From: Ensifer sp. Root278
Lineage (GTDB): Bacteria; Pseudomonadota; Alphaproteobacteria; Rhizobiales; Rhizobiaceae
Direction of reading: 5' to 3'
Assembly: GCF_001429285.1 (NCBI RefSeq)
Contig: NZ_LMJJ01000005.1
Coordinates: 108,536-172,535 of the forward strand
DNA: 64,000 nucleotides
The notes beneath the pieces were generated by a model. That model made no database searches. It had not been told where the DNA came from and worked only from the letters and a program-made list of their open reading frames with translations. Positions 1-8,013 of this stretch are shown here, one piece after another. Numbering within the stretch: position 1 is the stretch's first letter; each line of letters opens with the position of its first letter. A program made the position numbers and the translations under genes.

Positions 1-1040
1 GCACGCTGACAGCGAAGTGGAATTATCTGGCGCATGAGAAGCGCGGCTGGCAGCCGGACTATCTCGAAAAGATCGGGCTTGAAGATCTCATCGAACGCGG
101 CGGACTACCGGAAGAAACGCTGCCGATCGGAAGCTCGATCGGTCATTTGAGCGCTGCGGCCGCCGCAGAGCTTGGGCTCGACGAAGCCTGCCAGGTGGCG
201 CCGGGTCTGATCGACGCCTATGCCGGTGCGCTCGGCGTCGTCGGCGAGTTTATCGGGAAGCCGGAGAAGCTCGAAAAACAACTCGCGTTGATCGCCGGTA
301 CATCGAGCTGCATTGTCGCCTTTTCCAAGGATATGAAGCCGGGCTTCGGCATGTGGGGCCCCTATTACGAAGCGGTTCTTCCGGGCGCCTGGCTGATCGA
401 GGGCGGGCAATCGGCGACAGGTGCGCTGCTCGACCATATCGTGCGGCTGCATGGCGGCGGCATTGAACCGACGGCAGAGACCCACGGCTGGATCATCGCC
501 CGGGTGCAGGAACTGCGCGCCGAGCAGGGCGCCGCTTTTGCCGATCGCCTGCATGTGCTTCCCGATTTCCACGGCAACCGCTCTCCGCTCGCCGACCCGC
601 ATGGGCTCGGGGTTATCAGCGGCTTGCCGCTCGATTCCTCCTTCGATGCGCTCTGCCGTCTCTATTGGCGCACCTGCGTCGCGATCGCGCTCGGCATCCG
701 TCACATCCTGGAGATGATGCGCGAGGTCGGCTACCAGCTCGACACGCTGCACGTCACCGGCGGCCACGTGCGCAACGCGCTTCTGATGGAGCTCTACTGC
801 GATGTGACCGGCTGCCGCGTGGTTGCGCCGCAGGCACCGGACGCGGTGCTGCTCGGTACGGCGATGGCAGCTGCGGTTGCCGGCGGCATCCACCGGGATC
901 TCGCCGCCGCAGGGGCGGAAATGGCGTCGGAGGGGCACGAGCGCCTGCCGAACGCAAGTGCTCGCGGCACCTATGACCGCGATTACCGCCGCTTCCTGGC
1001 GCTCTACCGCCATCGTGACGAACTCGACAGGATGCAGTGA
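1..1040 (+). CDS. FGGY-family pentulose kinase (3' part only)
   Basis: The reading frame is open from the left edge (frame beginning at base 3) to a TGA at 1038-1040, so about 345 C-terminal residues are present and the true start lies outside the window. The N-terminal visible part reads TAKWNYL followed by a tryptophan-rich stretch, typical of FGGY kinases related to D-ribulokinase. The C-terminal half contains the ATPase-fold segment VTGGHVRNALLMEL, corresponding to the family's conserved gly-gly-x-x-x-asn region. Such kinases phosphorylate pentuloses in polyol and pentose catabolism. In Sinorhizobium a kinase of this type sits at the end of the sorbitol/mannitol (smo) locus, but that neighbourhood is outside this window, so the substrate is inferred only. 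Confidence 0.85.
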   Translation, partial: TLTAKWNYLAHEKRGWQPDYLEKIGLEDLIERGGLPEETLPIGSSIGHLSAAAAAELGLDEACQVAPGLIDAYAGALGVVGEFIGKPEKLEKQLALIAGTSSCIVAFSKDMKPGFGMWGPYYEAVLPGAWLIEGGQSATGALLDHIVRLHGGGIEPTAETHGWIIARVQELRAEQGAAFADRLHVLPDFHGNRSPLADPHGLGVISGLPLDSSFDALCRLYWRTCVAIALGIRHILEMMREVGYQLDTLHVTGGHVRNALLMELYCDVTGCRVVAPQAPDAVLLGTAMAAAVAGGIHRDLAAAGAEMASEGHERLPNASARGTYDRDYRRFLALYRHRDELDRMQ

Positions 1041-1164
1041 AGCGGTAGGCCGAAACGGTCAGGGCGGGTGCTTGGAACCTTTTGCCCCGTCGCGCATTCT
1101 GTTTGCGACCGGACGGTGGCGCGCATAGCCCCCAATGCCGCGCCGGAGGCAGACCGCCGGCCTA

Positions 1165-1225
1165 CAACTCACACTCCCCGAGTGAGTTGCACATACCAGC
1201 CAGTGCCTTCCCTCGGCACTGGCTG
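1165..1225. terminator. Tandem hairpins downstream of the kinase
   Basis: An 8-bp stem (1165-1172 with 1182-1189) is followed by a perfect 11-bp stem (1197-1207 with 1215-1225, loop of 7). No long T-run follows, so this may be a factor-dependent end or a processing/stability signal for the kinase transcript rather than a classical intrinsic terminator. Confidence 0.45.
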
Positions 1226-1442
1226 TCGTGTTTCCGGGGTAAGCCAAAGAGATGCTGCGGGAAATGTGAAACGGCGGGGTGAGGCCGGCTGACATGAAGT
1301 CGCGCCGGCGAGTGTGCCTCCGCGCGAATATCGGGAAGTGGCGCAAATATCAGGAACGGCTGATTTCGGGAAAACCGGCCATTCGCCGCTTCGACGAAAC
1401 GGTAAAATGGACTACGGCGTCGCGGCCCTGTGTGACGCGCGA

Positions 1443-1512
1443 CGCTGTAGCCCTTTGAATGACCTGCATGTTCTTGCCTTTAACCGGCTGCGATCAAAGG
1501 GAACATGCAGGT
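1443..1512. repeat. RIME1-like repeat, partial copy (second palindrome)
   Basis: This stretch matches the second half of the repeats at 30807-30913 and 46920-47025. It has the shared CGCTGTAGC..CTTTGAA lead-in and then a long hairpin whose outer 12-bp arms (1462-1473 and 1501-1512) are perfect. Relative to the other copies the arms differ by paired changes (TTT/AAA becoming TTC/GAA), so pairing is retained. The first palindrome of the full element is missing or eroded. It lies 5 bp from the phyR stop codon and could end phyR transcription. Confidence 0.65.
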
Positions 1513-1517
1513 TGCAC

Positions 1518-2312
1518 TCAGGCCGCCGCCTTGGTCGATTCGTTGAAGAACAACGCCTGACTGATCAGTGCCTTGACCATATCCGGGTTGAACGGCTTGG
1601 TGACCAGGAAGGTCGGTTCCGGCCGCTCGCCGGTCAGGAGCCGTTCCGGGAAAGCGGTGATGAAGATCACCGGAATGGCGCTCGTCTTCAGGATGTCGTT
1701 GACCGCGTCGATGCCTGAGCTGCCGTCGGCGAGCTGGATATCGGCAAGCACCATGCTTGGCCGCGTCCTCTTGTAGAGGGCGATCGCTTCGTCGCGCGTC
1801 CGGGCGATGCCGGTGACCCGATGGCCGAGGCTTTCGACCATCTGTTCGATATCGATGGCGATCAGCGGTTCGTCCTCGATGATCATGATATCGGTCGCGA
1901 CCTGGCGCGAGATTTCCTGCGAGGCGCGGTCGAGCAGGCTGCCGACCTTATCGGTGGACACGTCGAGAACCTCGGCGGCCTCCTCGGGACGGAAACCTTC
2001 GACCGAGACCAGCAGGAAGGCCTGGCGGGCAAGGGGCGAAACGGTTGCGAGATTGATCGATGCGCGCTGTTCCCAGGCAAAAGGCGAGATCGGTTCCGGC
2101 ACAAGCACGGACGAGGAACCGAAAAGTGAGGTGAAGAGCCGGAACAGGCCAACGCGATCATTGCTCGCTTCCGGGAAAATCGACGTGTCGGCGATCAGCG
2201 CTTCGAGAACGGCAGCGACATAGGCGTCGCCTGATGTCTGCGAGCCGGTCAGCGCGCGCGAATAGCGGCGCAGATACGGCAGAAGCGGTGCTATCCGCGT
2301 GGACAATGTCAT
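1518..2312 (-). CDS. phyR: PhyR-type response regulator (anti-anti-sigma)
   Basis: This 264-residue protein is the master activator of the alphaproteobacterial general stress response. An N-terminal ECF-sigma-like domain (about 1-135) mimics EcfG, and a C-terminal receiver domain (about 142-255) follows. The receiver shows the acidic pocket IIEDEP, phospho-acceptor D191 in LADIQLADG, T219 and K239. By family knowledge, phosphorylation exposes the sigma-like domain, which sequesters NepR and frees EcfG. It is transcribed divergently from nepR-ecfG, and a perfect EcfG-type promoter (GGAAC-N16-CGTT on this strand, 2379-2355) precedes it, indicating autoactivation. In S. meliloti the equivalent is called RsiB1. 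Confidence 0.96.
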   Translation of the reverse strand: MTLSTRIAPLLPYLRRYSRALTGSQTSGDAYVAAVLEALIADTSIFPEASNDRVGLFRLFTSLFGSSSVLVPEPISPFAWEQRASINLATVSPLARQAFLLVSVEGFRPEEAAEVLDVSTDKVGSLLDRASQEISRQVATDIMIIEDEPLIAIDIEQMVESLGHRVTGIARTRDEAIALYKRTRPSMVLADIQLADGSSGIDAVNDILKTSAIPVIFITAFPERLLTGERPEPTFLVTKPFNPDMVKALISQALFFNESTKAAA

Positions 2313-2354
2313 AGGGGAACTCCCTCGGGTATCTTTCTACGGTGACGTTGCGAG

Positions 2355-2379
2355 AACGCCGGACGTAAAAAAAGGTTCC
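2355..2379 (-). promoter_or_regulatory. EcfG-type promoter for phyR
   Basis: Reading the minus strand, GGAAC (2379-2375) and CGTT (2358-2355) are separated by exactly 16 bases. This matches the consensus for EcfG/RpoE2 sigma factors. The -10 element lies about 43 bases before the phyR ATG. Confidence 0.85.
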
Positions 2380-2384
2380 GCGAG

Positions 2385-2410
2385 GGAACATTTCAATTTT
2401 CTGCTGCGTT
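2385..2410 (+). promoter_or_regulatory. EcfG-type promoter for nepR-ecfG
   Basis: GGAAC (2385-2389) and CGTT (2407-2410) are separated by 17 bases, a full match to the general stress response promoter consensus. It lies about 32-38 bases before the nepR start candidates and runs back-to-back with the phyR promoter, with only 5 bases between the two -35 elements. Confidence 0.85.
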
Positions 2411-2441
2411 ATGGCGGCTATGGACACTCGAAGGCGACAGT

Positions 2442-2642
2442 TTGACAATGAAATATAAAACAGGGGCAGGGCGGACTACCGGCACGACCTTACGGACAGA
2501 AGACCCAAATGCGCAGATCGCAGCAAAGCTGAAAGCGCTTTATCAGTCCGTGCAGGAAGAGGCGATACCCGCGCGTTTTCTCGATCTTCTGGAAAAGCTC
2601 GACGCAGCCGAGCAGCAATCGGCGCTGCAGGGCAGGGAGTAA
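2442..2642 (+). CDS. nepR: NepR anti-sigma factor
   Basis: This small (64-66 residue) anti-sigma factor holds EcfG inactive until PhyR titrates it. The core IAAKLKALYQSVQEEAIPAR then FLDLLEKLD matches the two-helix NepR signature; the N-terminus is typically disordered. Two starts are possible: TTG at 2442, well spaced from AAGG at 2431-2434, or ATG at 2448. The stop is 8 bases before ecfG, so the two are co-transcribed and probably translationally coupled. Expression is driven by the EcfG promoter at 2385-2410. The S. meliloti name is RsiA1. Confidence 0.93.
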   Translation: MTMKYKTGAGRTTGTTLRTEDPNAQIAAKLKALYQSVQEEAIPARFLDLLEKLDAAEQQSALQGRE

Positions 2643-2650
2643 GTGCCAGA

Positions 2651-3205
2651 ATGTCGTCCGAAAAAAATGATTTCAAGCGAGAGATGCTTGCCGCCTTGCC
2701 GAGCCTGCGTGCCTTCGCCATGTCGTTGATCGGTCGCCACGACCGTGCCGACGATCTGGTGCAGGACACGATCATGAAGGCCTGGGCGAAGCAGGACCAT
2801 TTCGAGATGGGCACCAATATGAAGGCCTGGCTCTTCACGATCCTGCGCAACGAGCTCTACAGCCAGATGCGCAAGCGCGGGCGCGAGGTGCAGGACACCG
2901 ACGGTCACTTCACCGAGTCGCTGGCCCATCATCCCGAGCAATACGGCTCGCTCGACCTGCAGGATTTCCGGCGCGCGCTCGAGATGCTGCCGCCGGACCA
3001 GCGCGAAGCGATCATCCTGGTCGGAGCTTCCGGCTTCTCCTACGAGGAGGCGGCGACGATCTGCGGCTGTGCCCTTGGCACGATCAAGAGCCGGGTCAAC
3101 CGCGCGCGTCAGCGGCTGCAGGATATCCTGCAGGTGAAGGGTGAAAACGACTACGGGCCGGATGAAACCTCGGCTCCGATCACGTCGCGGGCCTTCATCT
3201 CCTGA
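2651..3205 (+). CDS. ecfG: EcfG/RpoE2 extracytoplasmic-function sigma factor
   Basis: A 184-residue ECF sigma factor of the EcfG group, the effector of the general stress response (heat, salt, oxidative and stationary-phase stress). Sigma region 2 (about 12-80) contains ADDLVQDTIMKAWAK and a region-2.4 stretch ending in LRNELYSQMRK. Region 4 (about 105-155) contains LPPDQREAIILVGASGFSYE and the recognition helix GTIKSRVNRARQRL. The gene follows nepR by 8 bases. A strong hairpin follows at 3220-3253. In S. meliloti the orthologue is rpoE2. Confidence 0.95.
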   Translation: MSSEKNDFKREMLAALPSLRAFAMSLIGRHDRADDLVQDTIMKAWAKQDHFEMGTNMKAWLFTILRNELYSQMRKRGREVQDTDGHFTESLAHHPEQYGSLDLQDFRRALEMLPPDQREAIILVGASGFSYEEAATICGCALGTIKSRVNRARQRLQDILQVKGENDYGPDETSAPITSRAFIS

Positions 3206-3219
3206 GGGAAGAATTTCGG

Positions 3220-3256
3220 GCAGGACACCGTTGCAAAAGTGGCGGTGTCCTGCTTT
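3220..3256 (+). terminator. Hairpin terminator after ecfG
   Basis: Perfect 11-bp stem (3220-3230 with 3243-3253), 12-base loop, followed by TTTC. It lies 15 bases after the ecfG stop. The short T-run makes termination likely but possibly incomplete, which would let some transcript reach the histidine kinase. Confidence 0.7.
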
Positions 3257-3417
3257 CACTGGCGGCTTGAGCCCAAGGGGGACACGCCGTGACGGCTGGC
3301 ATCGACTGACGAATGCGCAGTGATGACGATTTTGGGGCGAGACGCTCCAGAATCGAGCGGGATGCGGGTGGATCGCCAGGGCTTCCTCATCTCGTTCAGA
3401 TTGAGAATTGAGACCGT

Positions 3418-4920
3418 ATGCACGTGAGGACAGAGAAAACGGACCCGCCCGTGACGAAGCTGCTCGACGCGCCCGAGCGTCTTGGCGTTCTGCATGCGAC
3501 CGTCCCCGACATGGCCATCCCGGATCGGGATTTCGACGGGATCGTCGAAATTGCTGCCGGGCTTTTCGACGCTCAGATCGCACTGGTGACGCTGATCGAC
3601 CGCGAATGGCAGTGGTTCAAGGCGGCCGTCGGTACCGACGAGACCCGTGCTCCCTCCGAAGAGGCGTTTTGCCCGCATGTGACGGCGGCGGCCGACGCCA
3701 GCCTCGTCGTGCTCGACGCTTCGACCGATCCGCGGTTCGCGCGCCACCGACAGGTCAAGGGGCCGCCATTTCTGCGCTTCTATGCCGGTGCGCCGATCGT
3801 GCTCGACGGGCAGGCAGTGGGCACGGTTTGTGTGTTCGACGACAAGCCGCGCGCTGAGGTGTCGCAACCGCTCATCCACCAATTATGCCGGCTTGCCGCG
3901 CTCGCAGCCTCGCTCTTCAAGGTCAAGGACGAAGCCCGTCGGCGCGCTCTAAAGGAGGCGGCGTTGTCGCGCGAGGAGCAGCGGCACGCGATGGCGCTCG
4001 AAGCGGCCAACATCGGCAGCTGGCTTTGGGATATCCGCTCAGGTGCGATCGCCGGCAACAGCGCATTGAAACGTATGTTCGGACTTTCGGCCGAGCGTTC
4101 GGTTGGCGTCCGGGACATCTTCGGCGCGATCCACGTCGACGACCGCGGCGCGACTTTCGCCAAGCTTCGCCAGGCGATGAAGGCTGACGATGAATATGAC
4201 GGCATGTTCCGCATTGGCGATACCGGCCGCTGGCTGCTTGGCCGCGGCCGCGTGCACGACCGTGACGGCAAGGGCAATCCGCTTACGTTCATCGGCGTGA
4301 CGATCGATGTCACCGACCAGCAGGCTTCGGCGCAGCGCACTCGGCTCCTGCTCAAGGAGCTCAATCATCGGGTCAAGAACACACTGGCCATGCTGCAATC
4401 GCTTGCGCGCCAGACGCTTCGCCAGACGAGCGACCCGGCCGAATTCATGACCGCGTTTGCCGGCCGCTTGCAGGCGATCTCCGAGGCGCATGGTCTGCTC
4501 TCTGATCACGAGTGGGGCACCATCCGGCTTGCCGACCTGATCGCCAAGCAACTGCTGCCGCATGTGAGCGCCTATGCGGACCAGATCGAACTGCACAAGG
4601 ACGAAGTGTCGCTTGGTCCCGACCAGGCCGTCGGCCTCGGGCTGGTCCTGCACGAGCTTGCAACCAACGCCGTGAAATACGGATCGCTGTCGGTGCCGAA
4701 AGGCAAGGTGGTATTGACGGCGCGAAACGTCGTCGAAGACGGCGACACCGTTCTTCATCTCACCTGGACCGAGGTTGGTGGGCCGCCGGTGCGCGAGCCA
4801 AAGCGGCGCGGCTTCGGCTCCATCCTCATCGAGCGCAGCCTCGACAAGGTGCTGGGTAGTTCGGTGAAGGTGGAGTATCTCCCCGCCGGGGTCACAGCGC
4901 TGATCCGGTTGCCGCTCTAA
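3418..4920 (+). CDS. rsiC: GAF-PAS HWE-family sensor histidine kinase (RsiC-like)
   Basis: A 500-residue soluble kinase with no membrane segment. An N-terminal GAF-like domain covers about 35-170 and a PAS domain about 190-302. The HWE catalytic core follows, with the phosphorylated H317 in KELNHRVKNTLAML, the N-box HELATNAVKYG (N417), the diagnostic WTE (W450-E452) and the glycine-rich GFGSILIERS. HWE/HisKA_2 kinases are the usual partners of PhyR, and in S. meliloti RsiC occupies this position next to rpoE2. It is therefore likely to set PhyR phosphorylation in response to a cytoplasmic cue. The start is the ATG at 3418. Its own promoter was not identified. Confidence 0.88.
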   Translation: MHVRTEKTDPPVTKLLDAPERLGVLHATVPDMAIPDRDFDGIVEIAAGLFDAQIALVTLIDREWQWFKAAVGTDETRAPSEEAFCPHVTAAADASLVVLDASTDPRFARHRQVKGPPFLRFYAGAPIVLDGQAVGTVCVFDDKPRAEVSQPLIHQLCRLAALAASLFKVKDEARRRALKEAALSREEQRHAMALEAANIGSWLWDIRSGAIAGNSALKRMFGLSAERSVGVRDIFGAIHVDDRGATFAKLRQAMKADDEYDGMFRIGDTGRWLLGRGRVHDRDGKGNPLTFIGVTIDVTDQQASAQRTRLLLKELNHRVKNTLAMLQSLARQTLRQTSDPAEFMTAFAGRLQAISEAHGLLSDHEWGTIRLADLIAKQLLPHVSAYADQIELHKDEVSLGPDQAVGLGLVLHELATNAVKYGSLSVPKGKVVLTARNVVEDGDTVLHLTWTEVGGPPVREPKRRGFGSILIERSLDKVLGSSVKVEYLPAGVTALIRLPL

Positions 4921-4963
4921 CGGGATCGCACCCGCCATTGAGACGACTGACTTGCTGCGTGCA

Positions 4964-5395
4964 TCAGTCGTCGTGTTTGCGTCCGCGTCGCTTGCCGGTG
5001 CCGAGAAGCGCGCCGATCGCAACAGCCGTCGCGACGGCGAGAAGCGGCTGTTTGCGCAGGATGCCGGCGGCCGCGAGCAGGGTCAGATTGGTCTGCATTT
5101 GCGTGCGACGGCGGCGTTCTTCCTGGCGCCGCCGGTCACGGTTCTGCAGAGACATGAGGATGCCAACCAGCACCAGCGCGGTGGCGACAAGCGCCCCGGC
5201 GATTGCAGCCGCGGCCGCGACCGGGGAATAGCGCGCGCTGAGATAAAGGAAGGCGGCGGCTAGCGCGAAGACATAGGCGGTGACGAGCAACAGCCCTATG
5301 ACGCTCCATAGGGCTGCGTTGCGCTTCACACGAGAGGCGGCGGCGCTGATATCGGCGGCCAAGAGGCTGGCCAGGGCGGCCGTCAATGGTCCCAT
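4964..5395 (-). CDS. Small membrane protein, phage-holin-superfamily type
   Basis: A 143-residue protein with two strongly hydrophobic segments (about 30-53 and 61-84). A very basic, arginine-rich stretch follows (about 88-98), then a third alanine/leucine-rich hydrophobic segment near 108-131 and a charged C-terminus. The arrangement resembles the putative holin III/DUF1469-type inner-membrane proteins that often accompany YqjD/ElaB-type proteins. That pairing holds here, as the next gene on the same strand (5525-5893) is of that type. Function is unknown. Association with the stress regulon is inferred from position only. Confidence 0.6.
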   Translation of the reverse strand: MGPLTAALASLLAADISAAASRVKRNAALWSVIGLLLVTAYVFALAAAFLYLSARYSPVAAAAAIAGALVATALVLVGILMSLQNRDRRRQEERRRRTQMQTNLTLLAAAGILRKQPLLAVATAVAIGALLGTGKRRGRKHDD

Positions 5396-5524
5396 GCGTT
5401 ACTCCCCGTCGTGATAGGGCCTCTTAGGCTAGGTCGGGATACGGGCGGAAAACCTATCTGTTTTTCCTCATCTCGTTCGAAACCGCGAGCCGTTGCCCGC
5501 GGGTCCGGTTCGACCGACTGCAAA

Positions 5525-5893
5525 TCAGCGCCGAAGCAGCGCCGCCACCGCGAGCCCAATCAGGGCGGCGGCGCCGAGCGTGGCGATGGGATGCTCGCGA
5601 ACGGCGTGGCGGACCTGTTTTTCTGTGCCGGCATAACGGTCGCGAAGTTCGGCCAGCAGGTCTTCGCCGCTTGCCAGCAATTCGCTGATGCCGGCTTCGG
5701 CCTGTTCACGGGCGTCCTGTGCCTTGCCACGTGCCTGCTTTGAGGCGGCCGCTCCACGATCGGCCAGCAATGCGACGAGCGTTGCCACATCACTGCGCAA
5801 CTCGCCCAGTTGTTCTTCGATGGAGATATCGGCGAGCTTGCCGTTGCTTTTTGTCGATCGCGAGCTCGAGCCGGAGAAGAGGCTAGGCGCCAT
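5525..5893 (-). CDS. DUF883/YqjD-ElaB-like tail-anchored protein
   Basis: A 122-residue protein with a polar, serine-rich N-terminus. A long amphipathic helical region (about 25-95) is rich in alanine, glutamate and lysine, and a single C-terminal membrane helix, ending LAVAALLRR after the motif REHPIATLGAAALIG, anchors it. This is the layout of DUF883 proteins (E. coli YqjD, ElaB), which sit in the inner membrane, have been linked to ribosome binding and rise in stationary phase or under stress. A candidate EcfG-like promoter with one mismatch lies 36 bases upstream, which would fit stress induction. Confidence 0.7.
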   Translation of the reverse strand: MAPSLFSGSSSRSTKSNGKLADISIEEQLGELRSDVATLVALLADRGAAASKQARGKAQDAREQAEAGISELLASGEDLLAELRDRYAGTEKQVRHAVREHPIATLGAAALIGLAVAALLRR

Positions 5894-5928
5894 GATGGAT
5901 ACTCCCTTTCACGCATGCGCCGGCCGCG

Positions 5929-5954
5929 AACGGTCGGCGCAGTCTGACGGTACC
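5929..5954 (-). promoter_or_regulatory. Candidate EcfG-like promoter (one mismatch)
   Basis: On the minus strand GGTAC (5954-5950) and CGTT (5932-5929) are separated by 17 bases. This differs from the EcfG consensus GGAAC-N16/17-CGTT at one -35 position. It is correctly oriented and about 36 bases from the DUF883 gene start, but one mismatch in nine positions could occur by chance. Confidence 0.35.
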
Positions 5955-6094
5955 GGCGAGCACAACTAGAGGCCCTTGCCGGCGCTTCGGGAGAACAACG
6001 CACAAGTGCGGAAATTGTTTCGATAAATCTTGGTGTTGAGGCTTGAGAAATCCGGAAGCCCCAACAGGCATCTACCGGGTCCTCGGGCGTGGCG

Positions 6095-6886
6095 TCAGAG
6101 CGATGCTGTCTGCGGCAGGACGAACGGCACGTGCGGCGCCGGTGCGACACCCACCTGCATGCGGCAGCCGAAGACGGCTTCCATCGTCTCGTCGGTCAGA
6201 ACCTCGCGCGGCGTGCCGCAGGCGCGGACCTTGCCGGCTTTCATCATCACCATTCGGTCGGCGAACATGGCCGTCAGGTTGAGGTCGTGCATCACTGCGA
6301 CGACCCCGCCGCCGCGTTCGCAGAACTTGCGGGCGAGCTGCATGATCCCGAGCTGGTGGCGGATATCGAGGCTCGACACCGGTTCGTCGAGCAGCAGGTA
6401 GCGCGGCTCGCCGTCGATGACCGGATCGGTGATCTGGCAGAGGACGCGGGCAAGCTGCACGCGCTGCTGCTCGCCGCCCGACAGTTCCTGGTAGAAGCGT
6501 CCGGCAAAGCCGGCCAGGTCCACCGCTTCCAACGCCTCGGCCGTGACCCGGTCGTGCACGGCGGGATCCACATTGGCACCGGCGGCAAGACCCAATCTCA
6601 CGACCTCGCGCACGGTGAAGGGGAAGGAGATGACCGTAGACTGGGGCAGCACGCCGCGCATCAGCGCGAGCTCCCATGGCTTCAGCCCCCGCAGGTCGCG
6701 GCCATTGATGCGGATCGTTCCGCTCGACGGCGAAAGCTCCCCGGAGATCGCCTTCAGCGTCGTGGTCTTGCCGGAGCCGTTCGGGCCGACGATGGCGGTC
6801 AGTGCGCCGGGCAGCGCCTCGAGCGAGACGCCGTGGATGACGGGTCGCCCGCCAAGGCGAACGGAGAGATTGGAAACGTTGATCAT
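6095..6886 (-). CDS. hmuV: Haem ABC transporter ATPase HmuV
   Basis: A 263-residue ABC ATPase that powers haem import through HmuU. Walker A is GPNGSGKT (34-41), the signature LSGGEQQ begins at 135, and Walker B LLLDEP is at 164-169. The short Q-loop region and overall length fit the FecE/HmuV iron-chelate class. It is the last gene of the leftward hmuP-S-T-U-V set and starts 8 bases after the hmuU stop. Regulation is presumably by the iron box upstream of hmuP at 10298-10312. Confidence 0.93.
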   Translation of the reverse strand: MINVSNLSVRLGGRPVIHGVSLEALPGALTAIVGPNGSGKTTTLKAISGELSPSSGTIRINGRDLRGLKPWELALMRGVLPQSTVISFPFTVREVVRLGLAAGANVDPAVHDRVTAEALEAVDLAGFAGRFYQELSGGEQQRVQLARVLCQITDPVIDGEPRYLLLDEPVSSLDIRHQLGIMQLARKFCERGGGVVAVMHDLNLTAMFADRMVMMKAGKVRACGTPREVLTDETMEAVFGCRMQVGVAPAPHVPFVLPQTASL

Positions 6887-6894
6887 GGTTTCGC

Positions 6895-8013
6895 TCAGAG
6901 TCCCATGTTCGAACGGCCGCGCAGCAGGATCCAGAGGAAGAACGGCGCGCCGATAAAGGCGGTAACGATGCCGATCGGCAGTTCCGCCGGAGAGACGATG
7001 GTGCGGGCGATCATGTCGGCGAGGATCAACAGCGTGCCGCCGAGCAGCGCCGAGGTGGGCAGCAGGTAGCGATGATCGGGACCGATGACGAGCCGCAGCA
7101 GGTGCGGAACCACGATGCCGACGAAGCCGATGCCGCCGCTGACCGCAACGGATGCGCCGGTCGCCGCGGCGACACTGACGATCGCAATGTTCTTCAGCCG
7201 CTGGACAGGAATGCCCATATGGAAGGCGGCCGCTTCGCCGAGCGTGATGGCATTCAGCCCGCGCGCCAGGAAAGGGGTAACCGCGAGCGAAGCGAGGATG
7301 ATCGGCGCTGCAGCCAGGATCTTCGTCCAGTTGGCCCCCGCCAGCGAGCCGAGCCCCCAGAAGGTCAGGTCGCGCAATTGCTTGTCGTCGGCTCTGAAGA
7401 CGAGAACGCCGGTGACCGCACCGGTCAGCGCGCCGAGCGCAATGCCGGCGAGCAGCAGCGTGGCAATCGACGTCTGGCCGCCGCGGGTGGCGATACGGTA
7501 GAGCAGCAGCGTCGTGACGAGGCCGCCGACGAAGGCTGCTACCGGCAACGCATAGAAGCCGAACAGCGCGAAGAGCGGCCCGAAGGCGGCGGTTCCGAGC
7601 ACAATCAGCAGCACGGCGCCGAGGCTCGCGCCTGAGGACACGCCGACGAGGCCGGGATCGGCCAGCGGATTGCGGAAAAGGCCCTGCATGACGACGCCGG
7701 AAACCGCGAGCGAAGCGCCGACGAGCATGCCGAGCACGGCGCGCGGCAGGCGGATATCGAGAATGATGATGCGGTCGCGGATGCTCAGGGCCTGATCGGC
7801 CTCACCCATCAGCCAGCGCCAGACGTTGGCGAGCGATGCATCGGCGGCACCGGTCATGATCGAGCCGACGAAGGTCGCGACCGCAAGCGCGATGAGGGCG
7901 ACGATGACGAGACGTGCCAGCCGGGACCGGTTGCCCGAGCGCCACTCGTTGCGGATATCGGCGGCAAAAGCGGTCAGGCGCATGCCGCGGGCCAATGCCT
8001 CACTGCGAGGCAT
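6895..8013 (-). CDS. hmuU: Haem ABC transporter permease HmuU
   Basis: A FecCD-family permease of about 372 residues with roughly ten hydrophobic segments. It includes the family motif LDIRLPRAVLGMLVGASLAV and the C-terminal GGTLLILADMIARTI plus PIGIVTAFIGAPFFLWIL. It forms the membrane channel for haem passed on by HmuT. The ATG at 8013 is preferred because GGAAGAAGG sits just upstream. This gives a 14-base overlap with the end of hmuT, consistent with translational coupling. ATGs at 8040 and 7980 are alternatives. Confidence 0.92.
   Translation of the reverse strand: MPRSEALARGMRLTAFAADIRNEWRSGNRSRLARLVIVALIALAVATFVGSIMTGAADASLANVWRWLMGEADQALSIRDRIIILDIRLPRAVLGMLVGASLAVSGVVMQGLFRNPLADPGLVGVSSGASLGAVLLIVLGTAAFGPLFALFGFYALPVAAFVGGLVTTLLLYRIATRGGQTSIATLLLAGIALGALTGAVTGVLVFRADDKQLRDLTFWGLGSLAGANWTKILAAAPIILASLAVTPFLARGLNAITLGEAAAFHMGIPVQRLKNIAIVSVAAATGASVAVSGGIGFVGIVVPHLLRLVIGPDHRYLLPTSALLGGTLLILADMIARTIVSPAELPIGIVTAFIGAPFFLWILLRGRSNMGL

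Larger units (their letters stand above)
1041..1517. other. Gene-free spacer with two hairpins and a repeat remnant
   Basis: No convincing coding frame is present between the kinase stop and the phyR stop. The spacer holds two adjacent perfect hairpins (stems 1165-1172/1182-1189 and 1197-1207/1215-1225) and, next to phyR, a partial RIME1-like repeat. Apart from these nothing else is recognised. Short frames here have no family resemblance and run across the hairpins. Confidence 0.6.

Noticed and set aside
3256..3882. A 208-residue minus-strand frame overlapping the histidine kinase start
   Set aside because: Opposite the GAF domain of the kinase; no domain or ribosome-binding site is seen.
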